Assembly (NCBI RefSeq): GCF_032854445.1
Contig: NC_088295.1
Coordinates: 73,062,028 to 73,126,027, forward strand
DNA length: 64,000 nucleotides
DNA from: Liolophura sinensis
Taxonomy: Eukaryota; Mollusca; Polyplacophora; Chitonida; Chitonidae
Reading direction: 5' to 3'
Part shown: piece after piece, positions 1 to 10,319 of the stretch
Layout of the letters: the number at the start of each line of letters is the position of its first letter
Position numbering within the stretch: the first letter of the stretch is position 1
Made by a program: the position numbers and the translations under genes
Notes under the pieces: generated by a model
Databases searched by the model: none
The model's input: only the letters and a program-made list of their open reading frames with translations
Told to the model about the DNA's origin: nothing

Positions 1-1549
1 GTGAGTCTGGGAGAGGCCCTAAAAACGTACTCAGAAAGTGTGAAGTATTTCCGCAGGGTGTTTATTGCAGCGTTTTTACTTATTTCTACTGTCTTACGAC
101 ATTATTGTTACTGTATCGTTCCTTAGCATGTGGAAAAAGGGTTATGAAACTCTGGATTCTTTCCGGTGGGTTAAATATAAGAGTTTCACGCCTGAAGCTT
201 CTTTGGCCATTGGCGATACTTTTGCAACATTTTTGTACTTAATTATGTCCAAAGGTGTAGTAACTTCCATCTAAGCCGTGGTACCAAATTAATCTTGATG
301 GATGTGACTTTGGTTAATGTACCTTAAGGATTAGTGCCTCGATTTATGTACTTCTTCGGATTTTGGGTTCAAGAGAAACATAAAATAAAGAATTATAAAT
401 CCAGTAAAGCAACAGATTTACTAGGGGTCACCTGTTGACACCTAATGAAATCGTTCGGCTTATTATCATTATTCCACTCTTTTTGTTTGAGAGCTATAGG
501 AGAAATCACGTGTCCGATTGGCATGAACTTTTGCAGCAAAATTACCCCATACCTAAAGTTGTGCGCTGGGCAGTTCTTGTTTCCCTGAGTCACGTGGTTT
601 AGCGGTCATATTAGATTTTACAAACGCTTAAACTTTTTCTCAAGAACCACTAAACGGATAATTGTGAATTGACATGCAAATCTTTGACTTCGATAGAAAA
701 GTGTAGAAGCTTGCCATTGGTCGAAGTTGTGACGTTTTGAAATTTCAATTTTAATTCTGGAGCTGCTTTAATTTTTGTGTGTGTTTGTTACTTTTTGAGA
801 AAGAGTGAAAAAAACTAATTTAGTTACGCAATTTAGATGGCCTGTAACATAAGAACTATGAGAGCTAGAAATCTGAAACTTGCACAATATTGTAGCCCCT
901 TGTGATTTGAGTTACGATCAATTTCTGGCCAGAAGCGTTTAAATGACACCACCTTTTTTCAGAAATACATCTTAATCCCATTGCTTTGACATTGAGTTAG
1001 AAGGCATTTGGGCAGATATATGATCTGTTGACTTGCAGGTTTCGGCTGCACTGTCCAAGATTTCCCAAAGCGATTGTGTGCTTAGATATAGGTATACTGT
1101 CTCCTGTTTTATAGCGTAGAATGATGACTACGACAACAAACGACGTGGACCACGGCTGTGAAGATCTAGTTTAGATTATTCTTGCCGATCTTTAACCAGC
1201 CGGTATGTACCTGGGTCAGAGCTGAGAATCATGACTTCACTTATGTCACCCAGGTAAATTAGGTTTCAAAACTTCAAAGGCAGCCTCCATTGTCCAGAAC
1301 TGCGTGCAGTTACCTAGATAGCGGATCTCACAGAAAGCAGTTTGTTCTATATATTTATTTGAGGATCGAGTGATGTTTCGAGGCATTACAAACCTTCCTA
1401 TTGTCGATGAGAAACTTTGTTTTATAGGTTAAAATGTTTCTTTCTTCTCTTTGCTTACACGAAGGACATGCACTTGGTCCTTTCTTTTCCACGGGTATTG
1501 TATTAATTTCATTGGGTTTCAACGCCTTATATATTTTTAAAAGTTTACT
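1..1549. other. No supported gene; unannotated DNA
   Basis: Only short ORFs with no recognisable motif occur here (the longest is 83 residues and runs into the SINE fragment at 1550). I see no tRNA-like box pair, tandem array or terminal repeat. The stretch reads as ordinary intergenic or intronic DNA. Confidence 0.6.
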
Positions 1550-1690
1550 TGATTTACTTAAGTATATTCACGTATACGACGGCGGCCAGCATTATGGTGA
1601 GAGGAAACCGCAGACCATCTGCAGGTTGCCAGACCTTCTCACGTATGACCGGAGAGGAAGCCAGCGTGAGCTGCACCTACGGTGATCTCA
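1550..1690 (-). repeat. SINE family A fragment (3' module)
   Basis: The segment carries the 3' module of the tRNA-derived SINE that is complete at 49627-49899: 'acgacggcggccagcatt', a GGTTTCC-like stretch, the 'gaccatctgcaggttgcc' stretch and 'ggagaggaagccagcgtg'. Read on the minus strand it lacks the tRNA-like head with the A and B boxes, and part of the middle is deleted. It is a dead, truncated copy. The plus-strand ORF crossing it is incidental. Confidence 0.75.
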
Positions 1691-1981
1691 TTGATTAACG
1701 CCTCATTGATTTAAAGCTTATTAAATTATGCGATGGTGACCAAGTTTATGGGTAAGAGAGTCCGGCAAAAAACAGATGTACTGTTAAGGTACTTAAAGAA
1801 CAACCAGACTTAGGCTAAATCTCACGACCTCATTGGTCAGGACCGATTGGCTGTAGTCAGAAAAACGCTGTCAAAAAAACCTAGTGAATTGCAGGGATAT
1901 AACCAGAAATGCTGCCATCACAGCAAATATCTGCTAATTTTCCTTACTCAAGTTTTCACTTCTAGAGGTGCGATCGCCATT

Positions 1982-3003
1982 TTAGTAGTTTACAACCCAC
2001 TTGGGCTTTTACAGTTCCTTTGTGCAAGCGGCCTCTATGTCTTTCTCACATCAGATGAGTTGGTTGTTTCTAACCCTTTATCACCGGAAAGTGACAGGTT
2101 CACCAAAATACGCACACATTTATTACTGATTTTAGGCTGATTTACACTTGCCGGTTTCATAGGTTGACCAAAGCAGAGTGCCCATGTTAAGCCATCGACC
2201 ATTAACAGGTTACCAACGAACTTTCCTCACATGTGACCTACAGATATACACACCATGCTGGTGAAAGATAAGTGGTCTTCAACGAACGTTAGGCTGCGCA
2301 GACTGTCACCCAAGCGTTGTCGATAGCCCAGAATCACCAATAACCCCGGGGGCAGTGAGAGCGGGGGAATCACGCACGTATAACTTAGCTATTGAAGAAC
2401 AAGCGCCTTTAACCACTAGGCCATGACCCGCTCCAAGACTAATTTGAGGCAATAAACCTAAGACAATTTATGTCCCAACATAGAATTTTGATAGCTGTTT
2501 AATAACAAAACCCAAGAACTTTAAGTCATCAAAGAACAGTCTGATCATATATACAGCATCTAGTGCAACTTCACGTCTTTCAGTGCTATTGTACATCACT
2601 CCACGTGACGTACACGGGTCACTGCTAATAGGCTGTAATTGAGGATTTGGTGGTCAAAATAGCTCACACGCCAGTAAATCACAAGAAATCACAGCTAAAA
2701 TGTCCGTGATCTATGTTCCATGACAAGATCAGAGCAAACAATGGCTGACTCTAGGGGTATAGGCCGCCAGTCATCGATCCGTGCCTAACATCGCTGCCAG
2801 TACATAGAGAGATAATTTTACCAGCGCTTATAAACTGAGTTGTAATTCAGTCATAAATGTGTGTGTAATTTGGTGAGCCTGTCACTTTCCGGTGATAAAG
2901 GGTTAGAATGTATAACAACCAACTCATCTGATGTGAAAAAGACATAGAGGCCGCTTGCACAAAGGAATTGTAAAAGCCCAACTTGATTGCAAACCACTAA
3001 CAT
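1982..3003. repeat. ~1-kb structure bounded by ~145-bp inverted repeats
   Basis: The arm at 1982-2123 recurs in reverse complement at 2853-3003, about 90% identical by eye, with one ~7-bp indel near the middle. Shared landmarks are 'ttgtgcaagcggcctcta', 'catcagatgagttggttg' and 'tatcaccggaaagtgaca'. The roughly 730-bp interior contains no ORF I recognise. Long terminal inverted repeats around a non-coding core would suit a non-autonomous DNA transposon or foldback element, but I see no convincing target-site duplication. Two separate insertions of one repeat in opposite orientation is the simplest alternative. Confidence 0.7.
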
Positions 3004-3685
3004 GGTAAGGTTTGTAAGAATTGTAAGGTCTGATTGCCCTAATCTACAGTCGAAACTCTCAAATTCCATCGACTGAACGCTCTTGTAAATATTTACAGTC
3101 GCCCCCGGAATAATCATTAGATACAAATACTTTCCACAGATTGACTGCATGACAATTACTAGATTGCGACTGCGAGAATTTAATTGATGTTTTCACGTGT
3201 TTGTGTCCTGGCCGTCTTTATGAACGAGTCCCATTTGGTCTGGGATTAGAGTGATAAGTCAGACAAGCTACAATTATCGTATAATTCATTTGCACCAGGT
3301 TTATAAATTGGATTTCATGACGCTATATAAAGTCATTTGTAGAGTTTACAATCCATTGTGCAGTTACGAACCCATTTAGCAGGTCGACAAAAGGCAGCTA
3401 TCGCTTATATTCAACATTCTGATTTCATCAACTGTTTTTCTTTTTACTTCAACCAAAATAGAGGTGATGTATGTGGGGAAAGATAGGGATATGTAAAGGT
3501 GATAGAGTTCATAACCTGATCAGATTAAATTATGAAAGGTCTCAGGGTTAGAATAGTTGTAACACCTTTAAGGCGACCGTGTTTAAATATGACACCGACA
3601 AATCATACACCGGACAAAACGCCTTAGACAACTCAGCTAGAGCTGGATTCGACCACACTACTTGACTAAGTCTTAAGTGATTGAA

Positions 3686-4023
3686 TACATGTATGTATGC
3701 TCAAGGTTTAACGTCGTACTTAACAATTTTTCAAGACGATAATGAGTCATTAGGTGTGTGTACATATATTGTGTCTTCTTGTGGCAGGTTGAGTTCATGA
3801 CACCAATGTGCTACCGCCAATGAAGCGTCATGCCAAAGACACCAGACATGACACCCTACCCAGTCACTTTATACTTATACCGGGTCAGACAATCATGTTT
3901 CCTTGCTGTAGCCTATCACTGCTGGGCGCCAAGCGATGCAGCAGCAAGTATCATTTTTAATGTTGGTATGACCCGACCAGGGTTTGATGCGGAGCATCTT
4001 TGAGACGGACGCTCTGACCAATT
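3686..4023 (-). mobile_element. SINE family B, near full length, with target-site duplication
   Basis: On the plus strand the copy reads from the 'ggtttaacgtcgtactta' tail module to 'gagacggacgctctgacc', the reverse complement of the tRNA-like head, so the element lies on the minus strand. It is flanked by 15-bp direct repeats at 3671-3685 and 4024-4038 that differ at one position (tcttaagtgattgaa versus tcttaagtgaatgaa), as expected for LINE-mediated insertion. It belongs to the same middle-module type as the copies at 53096-53420 and 54806-55105. Confidence 0.85.
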
Positions 4024-4038
4024 TCTTAAGTGAATGAA

Positions 4039-4793
4039 CCTGCTGGCATGTTAAAAAGCATCAGATGTAGGCTGACTTTCCTGTATAAACATACACTATT
4101 ATTCGAAGCTGAGGGCATGGGATTATTTGATGCCATCAAGAAATTGGTTTTTGCAACACTAGTATCGCTGTTTGGGTTTGTTTTTTCTTGGAAAAGCACA
4201 GAGAATATTGAAAATTTACTAAGGTCACTTCGATTTGTAAAATTGGGCTCCCACCTTCATGGTATAGGGAAAAGATATAGTACAATGACTTAAACCACTC
4301 TCCAAATGACAGAAAAGATGCGCCACCAAAATACCTTTATTTTGAAATAGTGTTTCTTCTGCGTCAGGAGAATTACAGCACGACATAAGCACGAACCATG
4401 CCTCTTCAGTGAGCGTAAGGACAAGTAACATTAACTCTCTACGTATGTGTATATTCGACTTAATGAGATCTTACCCCAGTGGAGCCCCGAATACCGCTGT
4501 TAAGAAATAAGAAACCCTCCAGATTGCGTTCAAGCCAAGAATCCTTATAAACACCAAACTCAAGTATTCAAAACTAGAGGCACTTCTGATGCTTTTCTTG
4601 TTTATATTCTGTAATAAAACGCCCACTTCATTTTTCTTGAACACATGTTCCCTCAGTGATGATGTGTGCGCATCTTCATTGTACATAACTTTTGATTCAC
4701 TGCCCTCAAATATATATAATAAAGGCTGACATCATATCTAAAGTCTGTATAGGTAATACACACATACTACTAAAGACGGAAGCACATCTTAAT
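4039..4793. other. No supported gene
   Basis: ORFs on both strands reach at most 87 residues and show no domain I recognise. No repeat structure is visible. Confidence 0.55.
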
Positions 4794-4951
4794 GAAGAAA
4801 GAACCCTACATTTGGCCGTCGCGGTATGTAATACAAACGCCTAACTAATAAACCGAAGCACATCTTACCTTGGTCCAAGGTGCCTGATAGAATTCTGACG
4901 AGAAGAATGAACCCTACATTTGGCCGTCGCGGTATGTAGTACAAACGCCTA
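4794..4951. repeat. 50-bp direct repeat, two copies 108 bp apart
   Basis: Positions 4794-4843 recur at 4902-4951 with very few changes, centred on 'tttggccgtcgcggtatg'. The 108-bp offset is a multiple of three, so an unrecognised minus-strand ORF (4789-5073) contains the repeated peptide RRLYYIPRRPNVGF twice. A shorter match, 'gaagcacatctta', occurs at 4779 and 4855 with a different offset. No known element is implied. Confidence 0.8.
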
Positions 4952-4956
4952 TCTCG

Positions 4957-5633
4957 TATGGCTAATCGGCGAATAGTTAATACACACAAGTGGCTGCGGT
5001 GAAAACAGACTTTCGTATACCATCTGTCAACCATAATGGATGTTCCGTGACTTTCCAAATGAACGTTTAACACAAACCACGAAATAAGGAAGAAAATATA
5101 TACAATAAGGAATTAGGATCCAAGCAAATAGAAAAGCAGTCAAACAGTTTTTAGTGATGACGGAAAGCGGGCAAGGAATGTTCTAGGCAAATGAAGAAAA
5201 TCATTATCTTTGTCGTTACCGTTACCAGCAACAGATCATCATTATTTGTTCAAAGGTTAAAATTATGCACAGATATGAAACACATATATAACAAGCCGGG
5301 AAAGTTATATTGAATATATTATACACAACACCGGGTATTCAGTATGGAATATTAAGTAACTCTGAGTTCATATAATTCAACAGAATTATTATTATCCTAA
5401 AATGTTTCAGCGACGCGTAAAAATATAATTTTTCTTTAATATTTGATTTATTGATGTTACTAACACTACGAAGGAATCTTAATATTGAGCATAACTACCA
5501 ATCATCTAGACAAGTAGATCAACGAGATTTTCATTATTTTCAAACGTTTTCAACTTTTCGTTGGCTGGAAACCCGAAGTGGTCTCATACACAGAATATGT
5601 TCTTTATCAAAGAAAGCAAAACACTAAATTAGG
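4957..5633. other. No feature seen
   Basis: AT-rich sequence with no ORF of note, no tandem repeat and no SINE module. Confidence 0.55.
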
Positions 5634-5826
5634 ATGTTGACCAATCAGGTCGAGTGTTCAAATCCAGAACATGTTGACTGGACAGCGGCTTTAAGTCAGG
5701 AGGTTTGCCAGGAACTTGGCGAAGGCTGGTCAGTTCTTCCAGGCACTCTGGCGTCCTCAACACATTAAGCTTAACTCAACCATGTGTGAAAAATCCTTAA
5801 GCCATTAAACACCAATTAAATAAATA
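5634..5826 (+). repeat. SINE-like relic related to family A
   Basis: The segment holds a B-box-like 'gtgttcaaatccagaac', a 'ggtttgccaggaacttgg' middle stretch and a 3' end 'taaacaccaattaaataaa', the tail style of family A. An A box is not clear. This order places the element on the plus strand. It is diverged and could be a separate family sharing the tail. Confidence 0.6.
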
Positions 5827-5875
5827 CTGTCATCAAAACCGCATAAATTGTGGAAAGGAGACAAAACCGAATCAA

Positions 5876-6010
5876 GGGCCACTTTCACAAAGATGTCGTA
5901 CATGTACGATAATGGCACATATAGGACAATGTGCGGTGATAATGACGTACAAAATATCGTACGACTAATGTATGATAATATATTTTGTATGCCACTTTGT
6001 GAAACCGGGC
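5876..6010. mobile_element. MITE-like palindromic element, ~135 bp
   Basis: The left end 'ggccactttcacaaagat' and the right end 'gccactttgtgaaaccgg' are inverted repeats, and the pairing continues inward through 'gtcgtacatgtacgata'-like motifs, so most of the element can fold into a hairpin. Terminal 'gggcc...ttcacaaag' repeats are a pattern I have seen in short non-autonomous elements of marine invertebrates. Because the sequence is nearly self-complementary, ORFs on both strands encode similar peptides; they are not genes. No target-site duplication was established. Confidence 0.72.
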
Positions 6011-6012
6011 AC

Positions 6013-6474
6013 TGGTCTCCAGCAGCTGTTCACAGTTTACTGCCATCCTGCAGGCACAAGAGAACAATTCAACAATATAAAATGGCTATGGATCAAAACC
6101 TATTTTTTATCAAGATGACTTCTTAAATATATGACATGGTTATTAAACAGCGATGCAGTGTTAGGTGTGAGGTTCTAAAAGCGTGACACATGGGACACAC
6201 GATTGCTTTCAAGCGATGACAGTACCACAGCCAATAGCCGGCATTAGCGTATAAACAACTCCAGTGAGATAACAAACTCGCATATTATTTGCATCAGGCT
6301 TTCAGGTACTCAAAATAATGTGTCGGGACAAGCAAGACAGTGTCTGTTGCCGTTGGAATCGACTTACTGCCATGTTTGAAAATTGTTGACAAGACATATC
6401 ATCGTTCTCCTGGTGGTCGCTATTTAACATTATCTAACAGCTTCAGAGCTTGGGATAATTTGGTCATGTGCATT
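6013..6474. other. No feature seen
   Basis: There is no recognisable gene or repeat. The ORF starting at 6340 is open mainly because of the minisatellite that follows. Confidence 0.5.
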
Positions 6475-6606
6475 GTACGACGGTGCCAGACGCATGGTGT
6501 TGAGGTTGTACGATGGTGTCAGACGCATGGTGTTGAGGTTGTACGACGGTGTCAGACGCATGGTGTTGAGGTTGTACGACGGTGTCAGACACATGCTGTT
6601 GAGGGC
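6475..6606. repeat. 33-bp minisatellite, four units
   Basis: Four head-to-tail units of about 33 bp, each containing 'gtacgacggtgtcagacg' and 'catggtgttgaggtt', differ by single substitutions. The period is divisible by three, so a plus-strand ORF (6340-6615) reads through as an 11-residue repeat resembling VVRRCQTHGVE. No flanking coding signal supports translation. Confidence 0.9.
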
Positions 6607-6654
6607 TTGAGCTGATGCTGATTATCCATTACGTATCATCTCGGAACACGTTGT

Positions 6655-6810
6655 ACGAGCCTCTGCGGTCTAGTGGCTATCGGGTTGGCCGAGCGCAATG
6701 AACCAGGAGCCTCTCACCAGTGTGATCGCTGTGAAATCAAGTCCAGTTCAGTCTCCAGTCGTACATGGAAACGTCTGGCTTCAAAACACTGATTAGATAA
6801 ATAAATAAAT
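6655..6810 (+). repeat. SINE family A copy, internally deleted
   Basis: The head resembles a tRNA with 'ctctgcggtctagtggct' in the A-box region. It is followed by 'caatgaaccaggagcctc' and a B-box-like 'gtgaaatcaagtccag', matching the head of the complete copy at 49627-49899. The 3' end is (AAAT)n at 6795-6810. Most of the middle module is missing, giving ~155 bp instead of ~270. Confidence 0.75.
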
Positions 6811-7049
6811 GCATTGTAAACGTCTAAACGCGATTCCACTTGTGAATTGAAACTGATAGCCTAGCAAGTCTAGCAAGTCTTACATTGTACTGCATTGATG
6901 TAATATATCACAAACTGTACTGAAATATATCGCAACATGACAAGAGCTCAGGAAATTTCCCTACATAAATTTAGCTAAATGTTATGAAACCGACCTGTGT
7001 TTGCTATTTAAAATTTAACATTTCGAACCCATCCTAAAATGGTTTGAAT

Positions 7050-7090
7050 GGTTTTTAAACACCAATCAAATCAAATCTAATAAATAAATG
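7050..7090 (+). repeat. SINE family A tail fragment
   Basis: 'ttttaaacaccaatcaaa' followed by 'taataaataaatg' is the characteristic 3' end of family A without its body. Confidence 0.55.
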
Positions 7091-10000
7091 TTATGAAGTC
7101 AGCCGACGATAGTTTCACATATCTAAATTTAAACATCGTGAAGAAGTCCTTGTCACTGTCGATAAAAACTTGGCCACATCTAGAGTTTTTCTGGAACTGC
7201 TCAAACACCATGGTAATATTTTGTCTTTGTCGCTTAACTGACATTACCGTCCTTAAATGTTCCAGTGAAGCCAGAATTCATTTGTTTAATTTATATATTT
7301 TGCTTTGATTATCACATATTAGTTATGCTAAATCATTCAGAACTAGAACATCGCTTCCTGTAGACACTGCTGACTACAGCAGCCGACTTTTGTTTCGCAA
7401 GATTTTACAGAATAATTTACTTTATATATGTTGTTCTTTCTTTAGCGCTGTGTTTTGGTCTTACACGTAGGATCGTTATGCCAGAATAACTGCCTCGCTT
7501 CAGATTGTTGGTACACGGCTTTCTATTAACGCGCCTAGACCGAGCTTGGCACGAACCATGCTGATTTCGGAAATCAAACTTGGCAGTGATTCAGGTCTGA
7601 CAACTGGTGGATTTGACCGGGGGCGACGCAGCTTTCTTCTTCACACACCAGAACATCTCTTCACGGAATTATTCTTGGAAAACGTCCAATTTATTGCTGT
7701 TTGGTCCATTGTTCAGTTTATACCGGCATAGGATAACGGGCAACTCAGTCCGTTTCAAGAAACTACAACCAGATAGCCTTTTGTCTTCTTGGTCCAGACC
7801 GATCACGTCAATAAGCATTCCTAATCTTTCTCTTTTATGGGTGACCTCGATACAAAGTTACAAGAAGCACTTACAAACATGAAAATTAGGCTTACGTAAT
7901 GCGCTTATTGTAAATATTTCTGATGCGCCTACTTTCTTAGTTGTCCACTCTGTTGGGAATATGGTATTGAGAGCAGATATAATACATGGAAACTGAGAAA
8001 ACAACTAATAGCCAAGTTTACAAGGAATAACCTTACTACCAAAGCGCCTATTGTACTTCACATGGCTTAAGAGATGTTCTCGGAAGAACCCCATATTATG
8101 TTTTCTAATATTCTAAAAGCGTATGGGTGTATTCTAGCTTAGGGGAATGGCATGGGGGATCTGAAGATGGACGCTAATCTAGGCGTGGATGTCAATGTAA
8201 GGCCAAACCCAGATCGGACACGTGTCGGCTATTTTGGTGCATTTTACAACATAACCTTTTGTCATATTCACTATTCTCATAAGCAGTCGTATTCCAAAAC
8301 TTATACAAAAACTTGTTTTAACTAGCTGGTTCACAGAGTTGCAGAGTACTTTGGCTGCAATATATATTATTCAAATTTTAATGCCATTTCCAGAATTAAC
8401 AGTATCACCAAAATGTTCCTTCCCCATGTTTTCTAAACTTTTCGAACGATGCTTTTATTCATAAATCTAACAATGGTTTTGATAAAATACGTTCAATAAA
8501 CCGTGACATACCAGAGGACTAATGTTTCACTTCAGACTTGAGTTACTTCATGAGTAAGTCCGACACCCCAACCAGCTGATTAGCCAGAAGCCAACTATGG
8601 ACAGCTGGCCAATATATTTGACACAGGACAAATAAAACTCGGATCTCATTTCTGCTGCCTTCACAATTACATCCCCGATAGCTATTTTTATTATCTCTCG
8701 ACTAAAAAGAAATCCCCGCTTGTAAATGTTACCCAATTCAAGAGCGTCGCCATTCTTACAATGTAATTTTGCGCCTTGAAGAGTAAAATCCAACCAGGTC
8801 GGCTATAATACGACACTGGGGCTAATGATTTATTCATTTAATTTATTTTCCATCTCTTCTTTACGTGCTGGTAAACACTATTTCATTTAAATAGTGACAA
8901 TCAAGTTTATGGTTTAAAATAAAACTCAGGCCGTAGTTTAAAGAAATTAAACTTTTTCTTCATCAAAATTACGGAAATTAAGCCACATTTCTTACCATTC
9001 GCTATATGCTCGATCTCTATGAAGGACAATGGCTTATCGGTCACCGATAGACAACCTATGTTATATATTAACTGAAATTCAGTATATTTGTATTGAATCA
9101 TTCTAGCGATAACGGTATTAAATGTCTCTTTACTGCCACTAGGTGGAATGGTATAATTCTAATCCCACCAAAGAAGATTTCTCTGGAGATGACTATGCTT
9201 CTATGATATTTTATTACAATATGACGCCACCATTCATCTGTACAGCTGTGGCAACGTCAGTGTCACGCTCTAAAACCGTGGTAGATTCGTGACACGGCCG
9301 AGTTAGCCGATGAAGACGATGAGGCAATCGCACCGTATTAACACCAACTTAATGGGAGAAAAGTTGGCCTAAAGGCATCGTGTATCCCGAGTAATAGTGC
9401 AACGATGTTTCGCATATGCCGCATTTTAAACAATTGGGCTTGCCTTGTTAAAACTGTTTGAATGTCCGTGCCTTTTTGCGCTGATTCTGTTTTACTCTTT
9501 TAAAATGTGTCGGGATATTCATTCCAACATTTCCTGTAGCTACCATGGCGACGTGAGCCAAATTCATGAAACTTCGAGCTTCTTAATGTTGATATCCACT
9601 GCCTGCGTTGCGGCTCTTTATATGACGTCATTCACGCCTATACAGTTTCCCAGAATTCCTTCCCTTATCACCTCTCATCGTTACCTCTATGTACCTCATA
9701 GCTGCAGGTACTTTGATTCTTTCAGAACCATTATGATTCTAAAAATCCATGTTACAACCTTTATGGTTAGTATAGCACTGGTGATTGTAACAGATATAGC
9801 TGTCGTTGTCCGAGAACGTTTATTGTTAGCATAACCCTCAACCTTGCGACTGGGAGAAACTGAGTTTTGGGAACTGGAAGCAGCTCGGAGCACACGATCG
9901 GGCAATTTTTTAGTGGATCTATGCGGGCCTGCGATCACTGACAACTACTGACTCAGCAGTTTCCGCGAGTCGAAGCATTCAGTTCCGCCTACGCCTGCTT

Positions 10001-10319
10001 GCGTCCAAGCAGTCACAGTTGCTCTCTATCGCAAGGTTGCATCAAACGCGTGACAGGTAGGTGTAGTTTCTAGGGTTGGAGCCAGTGGCTTAGGATGGCT
10101 AACGAGAAATGATGACCGATACTTTTATAGCAAACACTTTAAAATGTAAGCTTAGTATTGTAGTAGGTTTCCAAAAACAAACTGTGTAAAACTTTAAAAT
10201 TCCACTATTACAAAAAAAACCCCCAAAACCCCCCAAAAAACATATGTCACGAAATAGTCCAGACTATTAGAAAAGGTGGTGGACACCGAAGTCGTGTTGA
10301 TTAGATAAGTATAAAACAG
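7091..10319. other. Long stretch without a supported gene
   Basis: The longest ORF (9445-9834, plus, 129 residues) is rich in Leu, Ile, Phe and Cys and matches no family I know. I would not call it a gene. A pair of overlapping plus-strand ORFs at 7546-7882 is also unrecognised. A run of A and C homopolymers lies at 10212-10242. No SINE, satellite or terminal-repeat element was seen in between. Confidence 0.5.

Noticed and set aside
2390-2440. tRNA-like 'ggcctagtggttaaaggc' on the minus strand
   Set aside because: Only an A-box-like stretch is visible, with no B box or SINE body; too weak for a call.
5848-6126. Opposed ORFs with similar peptides
   Set aside because: They are a by-product of the palindromic MITE; the two strands are nearly the same sequence.
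9445-9834. 129-residue hydrophobic ORF as a membrane protein gene
   Set aside because: No recognised motif and no neighbouring exon or conserved partner; a frame of this length is expected by chance in 64 kb.
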